Positions 44,210 to 51,779 of a stretch of 64,000 nt of DNA are shown piece by piece; within the stretch, counting starts at the first letter, position 1; every line of letters begins with the position of its first letter. The DNA comes from Rhizobiales bacterium TNE-4. Lineage in GTDB: Bacteria; Pseudomonadota; Alphaproteobacteria; Rhizobiales; Beijerinckiaceae. The notes beneath the pieces are model-generated. The model searched no databases. It saw nothing but the letters and a program-made list of their open reading frames with translations, and was not told the origin of the DNA. The stretch lies in the NCBI GenBank assembly GCA_019083985.1, contig JAHRCV010000001.1:1178001-1242000 (forward strand), in the 5' to 3' direction. The position numbers and the translations under genes were made by a program.

Positions 44210-47143
44210 TTACGCCGCCTTGATCTGGCAGAGCGTGACCTTGGTTTCTTGCATGCCCGTCACCGGGTCATAACCATAGGTCGTGACAGTGTTGACGCTT
44301 TCGCCGAGCACGATTGGATCGGTGCCCTTCGGATAATTCGAGCGCTGATCGACGCCCTGGAACCAACCGGCGAAGTGAAACGGCATGAAGGCGACACCGC
44401 GACCGACACGCTCGGTGACGAGCGCCTTGACGCGCGCCTTCGAGCCATATTCGGGACCGGTGACCCACACCCATCCGCCTTCTTTAATGCCACGCTCGGC
44501 AGCATCGGCCGGATTGATTTCGACGAACATGTCCTGCTGCAATTCAGCAAGCCACCTGTTCGAGCGGGTTTCTTCACCGCCGCCTTCATATTCAACGAGA
44601 CGACCCGAGGTGAGGATGATCGGGAATTCCTTCGCGAACCCCTTCTCAACAGCCGTCTTCTGAATGGTGGCGCCGATATTCGGCATACGGAGCTGACGGC
44701 CATCCGGCAGGGCCGGGTATTTGGCGATCAGTTCAGTGCGCGGTGAATAGATCGGCTCACGATGGATCGGAACCGGATCGGGCAGGTTCCACGCGATTGC
44801 ACGCGCCTTACCATTGCCGAACGGCACCACGCCGTGCATCAAGCAGACGCGCTGGATGCCACCGGACAGATCGTTCGCCCAGCTCACTGCATCCACATTG
44901 GCGCCGCCAACGCGGTTGATCGTGGCAAGTTCGTCCGCCGTGAGATCGGCATCCCAACCGAGCTTCTTGAAAATCCCGAAGGTGAATTCGGGATAACCAT
45001 CGGTGAGATCCGAACCGGCCGAATAGGAGCCTTCGGCCAGCAGCGTCTTGCCCTGATATTCGACACCGAAGCGCGGACGGAACGCACCACCACCATCACG
45101 CACATTGAGGTTGGTGTTGTAGAGAATGTGCGTACCGGGATGGCGAATTTCCGGTTTGCCCCAGCACGGCCACGGCAGACCATAATAATCGCCTGCATTC
45201 GGTCCCTTCGCTGCGCGCAGCGTGACGAGATCGAAATCGCCCTGATTGGCCATATGAGCCTTCAGGCGCTCGGGCGACTGACCAGTGTAACCTGTTGACC
45301 AGCCGCCGCGGTTGATTTCGCGGAGAATGTCTTCCGGAACCGGACGGTTCTTCTCGACCTTGATGTTCTTGAACATCGTGTCGGCGAAGCCGAGCTTCGT
45401 CGCCAGCATGTAGATCGCTTCGTAATCGTCCTTCGATTCGAAGATCGGCTCGACGAACTTTTCGCCCCACTGGATCGAGCGGTTCGACGCGGTGCGCGAA
45501 CCATCCGTTTCGAACTGCGTGCAGATCGGCAGGAGGTAGGTGCCTTCCTTGCGCTTGGCGAGGGCCGCAAAGGTTGTCGGATGCGGATCGGCCACAACGA
45601 GCAGTTCGAGACGCTCAAGGCCCTTCTGCACTTCCGGCATACGGGTGACGGTGTTGCCGCCATGGCCGAACACGACCATGCCCTTGATGTTGTCGCGTTG
45701 GTCAACCTGATCAGCCGGCATCAACACGGCATCGAACCAACGCGTGGTCGTAATGCCGGGCAATTCCATGTTCTGCTTGCGTGTGCGGGCGGGGCGACCA
45801 GCCTTCGCCGGCACTTCGTCGAAGCGGGCCTGCAGCCAGTTGTAGTCGACTTCCCAAACACGCGACCAATGACGCCACGCGCCTTCAACGAGGCCGTAAT
45901 AGAGCGGCAGGTTGGCCACATCGAGGCCCATATCCGTCGCACCCTGCACGTTGCAATGGCCGCGGAAGATGTTGGCGCCGGTGCCCTGCGCGCCGACATT
46001 GCCGGTAGCGAGAAGCAGCGTGCAGTAAGCGCGCACGTTGGCCGTACCAACGGTCTTCTGCGTCGCGCCCATGCACCAGATCAGCGTCGACGGCTTCTGC
46101 TTGGCGAAGGTTTCAGCAACGCGCTTCAACTGCTCGCCCGGAACGCCCGTGACACGCTCGACTTCTTCAGGCGTCCACTTGGCGACTTCCTTGCGGACTT
46201 CATCCATGCCGAAGACGCGCTGTTCAATGAACTTCTTGTCTTCCCAGCCGTTCTGGAAAATGTGCCAGAGCATGCCCCAGATGACCGGAATGTCGGTGCC
46301 GGGACGAATGCGCACATAATCGGTCGCGTGCGCAGCCGTACGCGTCATGCGTGGATCGATCACGATCAGATTGGCGCGGTTGATTTCCTTGCCCGTCAGC
46401 ACGTGCTGCAACGACACCGGATGCGCTTCCGCCGGGTTGCCGCCCATGATGATCATGGTCTTGGAATTGCGGATGTCGTTGTAGGAGTTCGTCTGCGCGC
46501 CGTAACCCCATGTGTTGGCAACGCCAGCCACCGTGGTCGAGTGACAGATACGCGCCTGATGGTCGACCGAGTTCGTGCCCCAGAAGGCCGCGAACTTGCG
46601 ATAGAGATACGCGCCTTCGTTCGACATCTTGGCCGAGCCAAGCAAGAACACGGAATCCGCACCACTCTTGTTGCGGATCTCCATCATCTTGTCGCCGATT
46701 TCGCTAACAGCCTGATCCCAGGTGATGCGCGTCCACTCGCCATTGACGAGCTTCATCGGATATTTCAGGCGACGATCGCCATGCACGAGTTCGCGCACTG
46801 CAGCGCCCTTGGCGCAATGCGAACCGCGGTTGATCGGGCTATCCCAAGCCGGTTCCTGACCGACCCAGACGCCGTTCTGCATTTCGCCGATCACCGAGCA
46901 ACCCACCGAGCAATGGGTGCAGATGTTCTTGCGCGTCACGACCGGAACGCCCGGCTTCATCGGGCCCGCTTCCGCCTTGCGGATCGTGCCGACTGATGCC
47001 GCACCGAAGGCCGCGAGGCCGCCGGCAGCAAGCCCCGACTTCTTCAAGAACGAACGACGATCCAGCGTACCGGACGAAAGTCCGGCGGAGACCGCCTGCA
47101 AGGCGCTCGAACGCGCCGACCCTGTTTTGCGTTTGATCAACAT
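44210..47143 (-). CDS. Formate dehydrogenase alpha subunit, bis-MGD, cysteine-type
   Basis: Catalytic periplasmic subunit oxidising formate to CO2. 977 residues. A twin-arginine leader has R29-R30 (DRRSFLKKSG); the N-terminal [4Fe-4S] site is C75, C78, C82, C110; the Mo/W ligand is Cys200 with His201 in QARICHS, not selenocysteine. MGD-binding stretches include MGGNPAEAHPVS and DPRMTRTAAHAT. The operon order is HTH-TorD chaperone, Tat small protein, alpha, beta, gamma. Maturation would need FdhD and the Mob/Moe proteins encoded beside it. Confidence 0.96.
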   Translation of the reverse strand: MLIKRKTGSARSSALQAVSAGLSSGTLDRRSFLKKSGLAAGGLAAFGAASVGTIRKAEAGPMKPGVPVVTRKNICTHCSVGCSVIGEMQNGVWVGQEPAWDSPINRGSHCAKGAAVRELVHGDRRLKYPMKLVNGEWTRITWDQAVSEIGDKMMEIRNKSGADSVFLLGSAKMSNEGAYLYRKFAAFWGTNSVDHQARICHSTTVAGVANTWGYGAQTNSYNDIRNSKTMIIMGGNPAEAHPVSLQHVLTGKEINRANLIVIDPRMTRTAAHATDYVRIRPGTDIPVIWGMLWHIFQNGWEDKKFIEQRVFGMDEVRKEVAKWTPEEVERVTGVPGEQLKRVAETFAKQKPSTLIWCMGATQKTVGTANVRAYCTLLLATGNVGAQGTGANIFRGHCNVQGATDMGLDVANLPLYYGLVEGAWRHWSRVWEVDYNWLQARFDEVPAKAGRPARTRKQNMELPGITTTRWFDAVLMPADQVDQRDNIKGMVVFGHGGNTVTRMPEVQKGLERLELLVVADPHPTTFAALAKRKEGTYLLPICTQFETDGSRTASNRSIQWGEKFVEPIFESKDDYEAIYMLATKLGFADTMFKNIKVEKNRPVPEDILREINRGGWSTGYTGQSPERLKAHMANQGDFDLVTLRAAKGPNAGDYYGLPWPCWGKPEIRHPGTHILYNTNLNVRDGGGAFRPRFGVEYQGKTLLAEGSYSAGSDLTDGYPEFTFGIFKKLGWDADLTADELATINRVGGANVDAVSWANDLSGGIQRVCLMHGVVPFGNGKARAIAWNLPDPVPIHREPIYSPRTELIAKYPALPDGRQLRMPNIGATIQKTAVEKGFAKEFPIILTSGRLVEYEGGGEETRSNRWLAELQQDMFVEINPADAAERGIKEGGWVWVTGPEYGSKARVKALVTERVGRGVAFMPFHFAGWFQGVDQRSNYPKGTDPIVLGESVNTVTTYGYDPVTGMQETKVTLCQIKAA

Positions 47144-47156
47144 GATCGCGATCTCC

Positions 47157-47366
47157 TCAGTACCGGTTCACGCGGTAGAACTCTTGGACATTCTTGCTGT
47201 TGGGCTGATAGCGCGCCTTGCGCTGATCGGCCGGGCTTTCGGAAGCCTGCGCTTCGCTTGTCGCGAGCGGAGCTGCAATCGCAGCCGTCGTCGCGCCGCC
47301 AAACAGCGTAAAGAATTTGCGACGGTCGACTCCGCCGGCTTTTTCAGTCTTGGTCTCGCGAGCCAT
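47157..47366 (-). CDS. Formate dehydrogenase-associated Tat-signal small protein
   Basis: 69 residues with a twin-arginine leader (DRRKFFTLFGG, about 17-27) and a short mature part (SPADQRKARYQPNSKNVQEFYRVNRY, given here in fewer residues as ending FYRVNRY). It belongs to the small Tat-target family found directly before FDH alpha genes. Its role is unknown, perhaps a bound accessory peptide. ATG 47366 has GGGGGAGAA upstream and 13 bp separate it from FDH alpha. Confidence 0.85.
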   Translation of the reverse strand: MARETKTEKAGGVDRRKFFTLFGGATTAAIAAPLATSEAQASESPADQRKARYQPNSKNVQEFYRVNRY

Positions 47367-47395
47367 GTGCCCGTTCTCCCCCAATAGGCGCGCCG

Positions 47396-48220
47396 CTATT
47401 GCGGCAGCGCGAAAGCTTCCGTTTCGATTGCGATGAACAGACGGCCGACTTGGCCAACCGCCTTGTAGAACTGCGCATCCTTCGTCGTCTCGAGATCGAC
47501 AAAGAAACGCTCGGCCCATGGCCGCAAATGTTTTTCGAAGAAGGCCTTCTCGTCCGCAGGCATCGCTTCAAAGCGCTTGCCAGCAAAACCCGCCATCACT
47601 TCGCACAGAATGCCAATATGATCTTCCGGCTCACGATGCGTTTCGATGCGCTCCAGACCGAGACGCATCAGATCACCGCGCACATCGGCCAGCGGCCGCT
47701 CGTGCAGAAAGCCTGTCAGGTAATACGAACCATACGGCATCAACTCACCACGGCCGACGCCGATGAAGAGGTTGAAATATTCACGGCTGACCTTGGTCGC
47801 GTCGGTCGCCTTCGCAGCATCCGCCAACGCAATCAAAGCGAGACCCAATTCAGACATGTCGCCTTTGATCGATGCCACGTCGCGCAGCACATCATCGGTG
47901 GGCGCGCGTTGCAGAAGAGCCGCCAGCAAACCGTAATGCTGGGCGCGCAACGCGTCGACTTCATCAACGGTTTGCGCCTCGTCGGACGCTTCATAGAGAT
48001 CGGGACGGAGGATGGAGCGCGGCACGCCTGTGAGGGTTTCGACCGCGAGCACACGCTCAGCGGGGATCTTTGTCCAACCCGAGACCGACGGCTGGGCCAA
48101 GCCAAGGCCACGCGCGAGAGCTGATACGCTCCCCGCTGCTCGGATCGCCTCTTCTAACCCTTCGTGTCTCACCGCGTGTCCGTCCCTACGCAGTTCCACC
48201 CTTTGAAGCGGGTGGACCAT
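47396..48220 (-). CDS. HTH (YdaS/Cro-like)-TorD chaperone fusion
   Basis: 274 residues. Residues about 20-75 (EEAIRAAGSVSALARGLG, QPSVSGWTKIP, ERVLAVETLTG, RSILRPDLYE) match the YdaS/Cro-type helix-turn-helix; about 90-270 match the all-helical TorD/DmsD chaperone family (REYFNLFIGVGRGELMPYGSYY, EPEDHIGILCEVM, FFEKHLRPWAERFFVDLE). TorD proteins bind Tat leaders and apo-enzymes of Mo oxidoreductases, so the target is surely the FDH alpha or the small Tat protein just downstream. The DNA-binding half implies regulation, by inference. A GTG at 48172 is a possible alternative start. Confidence 0.88.
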   Translation of the reverse strand: MVHPLQRVELRRDGHAVRHEGLEEAIRAAGSVSALARGLGLAQPSVSGWTKIPAERVLAVETLTGVPRSILRPDLYEASDEAQTVDEVDALRAQHYGLLAALLQRAPTDDVLRDVASIKGDMSELGLALIALADAAKATDATKVSREYFNLFIGVGRGELMPYGSYYLTGFLHERPLADVRGDLMRLGLERIETHREPEDHIGILCEVMAGFAGKRFEAMPADEKAFFEKHLRPWAERFFVDLETTKDAQFYKAVGQVGRLFIAIETEAFALPQ

Positions 48221-48283
48221 TTTGCGGCATCATAGGCTGGGCCTATGGCGATTCCAAGAGGCTACAACTTTCGGGGGGTGCCT

Positions 48284-48892
48284 TCAGACCTGCGGCATGG
48301 CGCCGCCATGACGGCGGCGAACAAGCGGCTCTGCAGGCGCTTCGGAAAGAACCATTTCCGATTGATCTTCAATGGGTTGGACCTCATCATCCCCCGGCGC
48401 CTCAGCGGGCAACGGCGCCGGTGTAGCCGCACCCTCTCCTTCAGGCGTGTCATCGGCTTGTGCCTGATGGGGTTCAGCGTCGGGAATCGATGGGCGGAAC
48501 AGCGCTTGCACCATCTCTTCGACCTTATCGGCCGCCCCGAGCGGCCCGCCGCCCGGCACTCCGCCCGGCGTATTCCAGTCCCAGGCGTAGTCCAGTGCCT
48601 CCGACCGGAAGTCACGCACCATGGGATCGAGTGCCCACATTTTGCGCAGAGCCGCGTTTCTGATCAGGTCCGGCACACCCTTCTGCATGAATGCGACGAG
48701 GCTGTCGCCGGGCTTGAGATCATCAAGCGAGGGCAACGGGATTTCGAGCTTGTCCGGGTCGAATGGCTCTTCGCTCTCCTGGGCCAAAACGACCGGCGCG
48801 GGTTCTTCCACCTTAGGCGCGGGCTGCTCCGTCTGGCGCTTCAACCGCGACCAGCGCGTCAGGAACCCGTCGTCACCGCCCTGCCCGCTCAT
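48284..48892 (-). CDS. DUF3306-family protein of the FDH locus
   Basis: 202 residues with a conserved core (about 1-120: GFLTRWSRLKRQ, PSLDDLKPGDSLVAFMQKGVPDLIRNAALRKMWALDP, cited in part) and a low-complexity acidic/Pro tail. The core matches the DUF3306 family, regularly found with DUF3305 and FDH genes. No catalytic motif and no membrane segment. Starts within the DUF3305 stop (ATGA). Confidence 0.82.
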   Translation of the reverse strand: MSGQGGDDGFLTRWSRLKRQTEQPAPKVEEPAPVVLAQESEEPFDPDKLEIPLPSLDDLKPGDSLVAFMQKGVPDLIRNAALRKMWALDPMVRDFRSEALDYAWDWNTPGGVPGGGPLGAADKVEEMVQALFRPSIPDAEPHQAQADDTPEGEGAATPAPLPAEAPGDDEVQPIEDQSEMVLSEAPAEPLVRRRHGGAMPQV

Positions 48893-49380
48893 GAATCACC
48901 CCGCACGATCCCACGGCGGCCGAGCGCTTCCTTGTCGAATTCCTTGCGCTTACGCTTGAAGAATTCACGCTCGACATGGTTGGCTTCATAGAACTGGCGC
49001 AGCTTCGCTTCGATGATTTCCGGCATCGGCACGGGTTCCACGATATCGCCAATGGTTTCGGCGAAGGCTTCACCCTCATAAGGATCAATCGTAGCCGCGA
49101 TCAGTTCAATGCCATGCACATCATGCGGACGCAGCACGACCCAGATTTTCGGCTCTCCCGCAAGATTGTCGCGGTAATGCCCCGTCTCCGCAGCATGAAG
49201 CGGCAGTTCAGCCACGCCGACGAAATAGAAATCGGTCGCCCCGTCACTGCGCAAATGCGTATAGGGCTCAATCGGCGGCACGTCAGTCAGCACGCCGCCC
49301 ACCGACCAGCGATGATCGACCCACGGATTATCGATCTTCGTTTTCGCAGCGATCACGCCGATGGTGACGATTTCCGCCAT
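48889..49380 (-). CDS. DUF3305-family protein of the FDH locus
   Basis: 163 residues matching the DUF3305 family (NPWVDHRWSVGGVL near residue 18, then LRSDGATDFYFVGVAELPLHAAE and WVVLRPHD). Soluble, no cofactor motif visible. ATG 49380 overlaps the preceding stop (TGATG). An upstream in-frame extension inside the previous gene is rejected. Confidence 0.82.
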   Translation of the reverse strand: MAEIVTIGVIAAKTKIDNPWVDHRWSVGGVLTDVPPIEPYTHLRSDGATDFYFVGVAELPLHAAETGHYRDNLAGEPKIWVVLRPHDVHGIELIAATIDPYEGEAFAETIGDIVEPVPMPEIIEAKLRQFYEANHVEREFFKRKRKEFDKEALGRRGIVRGDS

Positions 49381-50384
49381 CACGCGGCCTCCGTGGCCTT
49401 CGCCAGCGGCAATCCCATCAAGAGATTTTGCGGCTTGATGCGTAAAACACGGTCTTTGCTCATGCCCATTAGCAAATAGACCGGATGGCCTTTGACATTC
49501 GGATTCACGCGCGTCTCGTCCTTGAACCGCAGCGTGAAAAAGGCCAGTGCGCGTGATGCCTGATCGAGCGAGGGTGTTACACCCTTCCACAATATGTTGC
49601 CGAGGGCCGTCCCTTCCTGATCGAGCCCGACGAACCAGCGCCAATCCTCATCCTTGATCTCAGCAATCGGGGTCACATTCACACGTTCGCCATGGATATG
49701 GCGGATGAATTTTTCCACGACACGCGCAAACGCGTCGCGGCTTTCACTCCGGGCGAAATCCAGCGCCATCGCAAACGCGTCAGAACGGCTCCAATAATCG
49801 AACGCATTATCGGACGAGAGGACATCGATTTCCTTGATCTTGTCCTGCCCCATCATGGCTATCAGCGGCGATGCGTGACTGTCGGCTTCGAGCTCTTCGA
49901 TCAGTTCCTGATCCGCAAGCAAGATGCGCCCTTCATGCAGGCTGATCTTTTGTGCGCGGAAAAACAGTTCGGCCGCACGCAATTCGAGCGTATCCTCGCA
50001 TCCATCGAGCATATTGCGCAGGATGAGATGGATTAGCTGATTGAGGAATAAGGGCGGCACGTTCATCTTGGTTTCGACGATGGTGCGCCAAGCAGCCTCA
50101 ATCGAACCGGCCGCGATCAACGTGTCACGAAACGCGATCAGAAATGTCCAATTTTCGCGCGCATCGGCATCGGCCAAGGTGGCAATCTCCGCCTCCGTGA
50201 CCACACGGCGCGGTGCCTGCATCAAGGCCTGATGCAGCGCATTTTCGGCAACGCAGGCGTCCTCCGGCGGTAACACTTCAGGCCGCGCATAAAGGGCAAG
50301 CAGCACTTCATCAGTTACGGCGAGCGAACCATCGTCTTGCCGCCGTGTCAGATGATGGCCGGATGAAACCCAAAACTCTTTCAT
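49380..50384 (-). CDS. Uncharacterised FDH-locus protein (DUF6352-like)
   Basis: 334 residues, soluble, mostly helical in look. Opens MKEFWVSSGHHLTRR and ends in NPNVKGHPVYLLMGMSKDRVLRI. No known catalytic motif. From memory it resembles the family called DUF6352, which travels with DUF3305/DUF3306 in alphaproteobacterial FDH regions. It overlaps neighbours on both sides by 1-4 bp, so it is translated in step with them. Confidence 0.7.
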   Translation of the reverse strand: MKEFWVSSGHHLTRRQDDGSLAVTDEVLLALYARPEVLPPEDACVAENALHQALMQAPRRVVTEAEIATLADADARENWTFLIAFRDTLIAAGSIEAAWRTIVETKMNVPPLFLNQLIHLILRNMLDGCEDTLELRAAELFFRAQKISLHEGRILLADQELIEELEADSHASPLIAMMGQDKIKEIDVLSSDNAFDYWSRSDAFAMALDFARSESRDAFARVVEKFIRHIHGERVNVTPIAEIKDEDWRWFVGLDQEGTALGNILWKGVTPSLDQASRALAFFTLRFKDETRVNPNVKGHPVYLLMGMSKDRVLRIKPQNLLMGLPLAKATEAA

Positions 50385-50932
50385 GATTTCAGGCCTCCAA
50401 GGCCCAGAAGGTCGACACGCTCTTCCACCTCATCCTCATCGCTCTCGACGATAGTGAAGGCACGGGCGTGGGAATGAAGCCGATCAGCGCCTTCATTCTT
50501 GACGGCGTCTTTCAGCACACGGAACTGCTCGCGGATATCACCCTCTTCCATCGTGCGATGGAGCGCCAGAAGGCTGCCCACCGGGTCATGGCAGAGCGAG
50601 AGCGAAAACTCGATCTCTTCACGCGCGGCAGCACGGGCCACGTCCAATGAAGGTGCGCCAAGATGCGCGACCAAGCGCGCCGCCAGCGTCTCAACCGCAG
50701 CGTCGCGTTCCGCCGCGTTGACTTCGACAATCGTCACCAGCGTCGAGAAGCCAAAACTGTCGATGCCAAGAAAGCCCGCGCGAAAAGCGGCCCGCTCCTT
50801 GCCCTGCATGGCAGCCGGATCAGCGCCGTGAAACATGAAACCGCCTGGCACAGCCCATTCGCCCGGTTCAGCAGCGCGCGCGAACACGAAATTGTCTGAC
50901 GGATCAAGCCGGATCGTCCGTGGGGCTTTCAC
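50381..50932 (-). CDS. Uncharacterised FDH-locus protein (DUF6505-like)
   Basis: 183 residues from a GTG start that overlaps the stop of the ligase-like gene (GTGA); GGGGAG lies upstream. It begins VKAPRTIRLDPSDNFVF and includes GEWAVPGGFMFHG and FGFSTLVTIVEV. No catalytic motif recognised; from memory it resembles DUF6505. A longer start (ATG 50965) is less likely because it overlaps the previous gene by 37 bp. Confidence 0.68.
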   Translation of the reverse strand: MKAPRTIRLDPSDNFVFARAAEPGEWAVPGGFMFHGADPAAMQGKERAAFRAGFLGIDSFGFSTLVTIVEVNAAERDAAVETLAARLVAHLGAPSLDVARAAAREEIEFSLSLCHDPVGSLLALHRTMEEGDIREQFRVLKDAVKNEGADRLHSHARAFTIVESDEDEVEERVDLLGLGGLKS

Positions 50933-51666
50933 AGGCGCGGCTCCCCGGTCTTCGGATCGAACCAATGAGGGCCGGTAAAGCCCGGCTCAATGGGCGTCCG
51001 CACCGGTGCTTCGCTGTTGTGCGAGCGGGTCAACAAATCGCCATTGCCATCGATGGCGCGTTTGTCGGCGGCGCGTTCTTTCGGCAGACGCTCGAGATAG
51101 GAATCGGCGATCGGGCGGAAGCCTTTGTGGTGCCACGTGTCGAACGCATTCATCAAATGGCGGGCGAAGCTTTCGATGATGTCCTTGCCTTCGACACCGT
51201 CGAACCCCTCTTCTTCCATCGAGGTGAGCTCCGGCGAGAAGCCGGGCTCCCAGATCCCGGCGCGCGCGCCGACCAGCATAGCCGAAAACACGAGCCATTC
51301 GGGAACATCATCGGGTCCGCACCCTTCAGGGATCCCAAGCCGGCCGCCGCCCAAAAGCGCACCGTCAAACCGAATCGCGTCTGGGAAGGTGAAATGCAGT
51401 GGCTTTTCCGGCGGGCAATGGATGGCGATGGCATCGGCGAGCGACGCCATTCCGGCCAAAAAGGCACGGCGCGCATCCTTGAGCGGCGTCTCCGGCTCAA
51501 GCGTGACGGCGAATTCGATCAGGTCGAAACGGCGCACCCAGACCAGCGTCCCTGCCCCAGCAGTTGGGGCAATCTGACAGGCATGGGCGTGCGCATCGCC
51601 CATTTCGCGCAAGGTCACCAGCGTGTAGGCCGGCGGAAGAAGCAGCGTGTCGCGGTCGAGCATCAT
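50929..51666 (-). CDS. Biotin/lipoate-protein ligase-like protein (with C-terminal DUF4444-like tail)
   Basis: 245 residues. The first 170 resemble the biotin/lipoate ligase fold (LLLPPAYTLVTL, WVRRFDLIEFAVTLEP, FTFPDAIRFDGALLGGGRLGIPE). The clear BirA GRGRRGR-type adenylate loop is not seen, so enzymatic activity is open. The tail (GEPRL end, GPHWFDPKTGE) resembles the DUF4444 add-on. First gene of the overlapping minus-strand run; divergent from the Fe-S protein 113 bp away. Confidence 0.68.
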   Translation of the reverse strand: MMLDRDTLLLPPAYTLVTLREMGDAHAHACQIAPTAGAGTLVWVRRFDLIEFAVTLEPETPLKDARRAFLAGMASLADAIAIHCPPEKPLHFTFPDAIRFDGALLGGGRLGIPEGCGPDDVPEWLVFSAMLVGARAGIWEPGFSPELTSMEEEGFDGVEGKDIIESFARHLMNAFDTWHHKGFRPIADSYLERLPKERAADKRAIDGNGDLLTRSHNSEAPVRTPIEPGFTGPHWFDPKTGEPRL

Positions 51667-51779
51667 GATCCATACGCTTGCATTTCAAACCAAGGCGGCC
51701 CCATGGTCGCGCCGCCCGGTTGCTCCATATAGCGCCAAACGACCAAGAAGGGAGCCTGCCGCTCCCCGGAGAGAGTTCG

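Noticed and set aside
46540-46550. Selenocysteine-type formate dehydrogenase
   Set aside because: The metal ligand codon reads Cys (RICHS, C200), there is no in-frame TGA, and no selenocysteine genes are near.
45581-46996. 471-codon plus-strand frame opposite FDH alpha
   Set aside because: Antisense shadow of a strongly conserved catalytic subunit.
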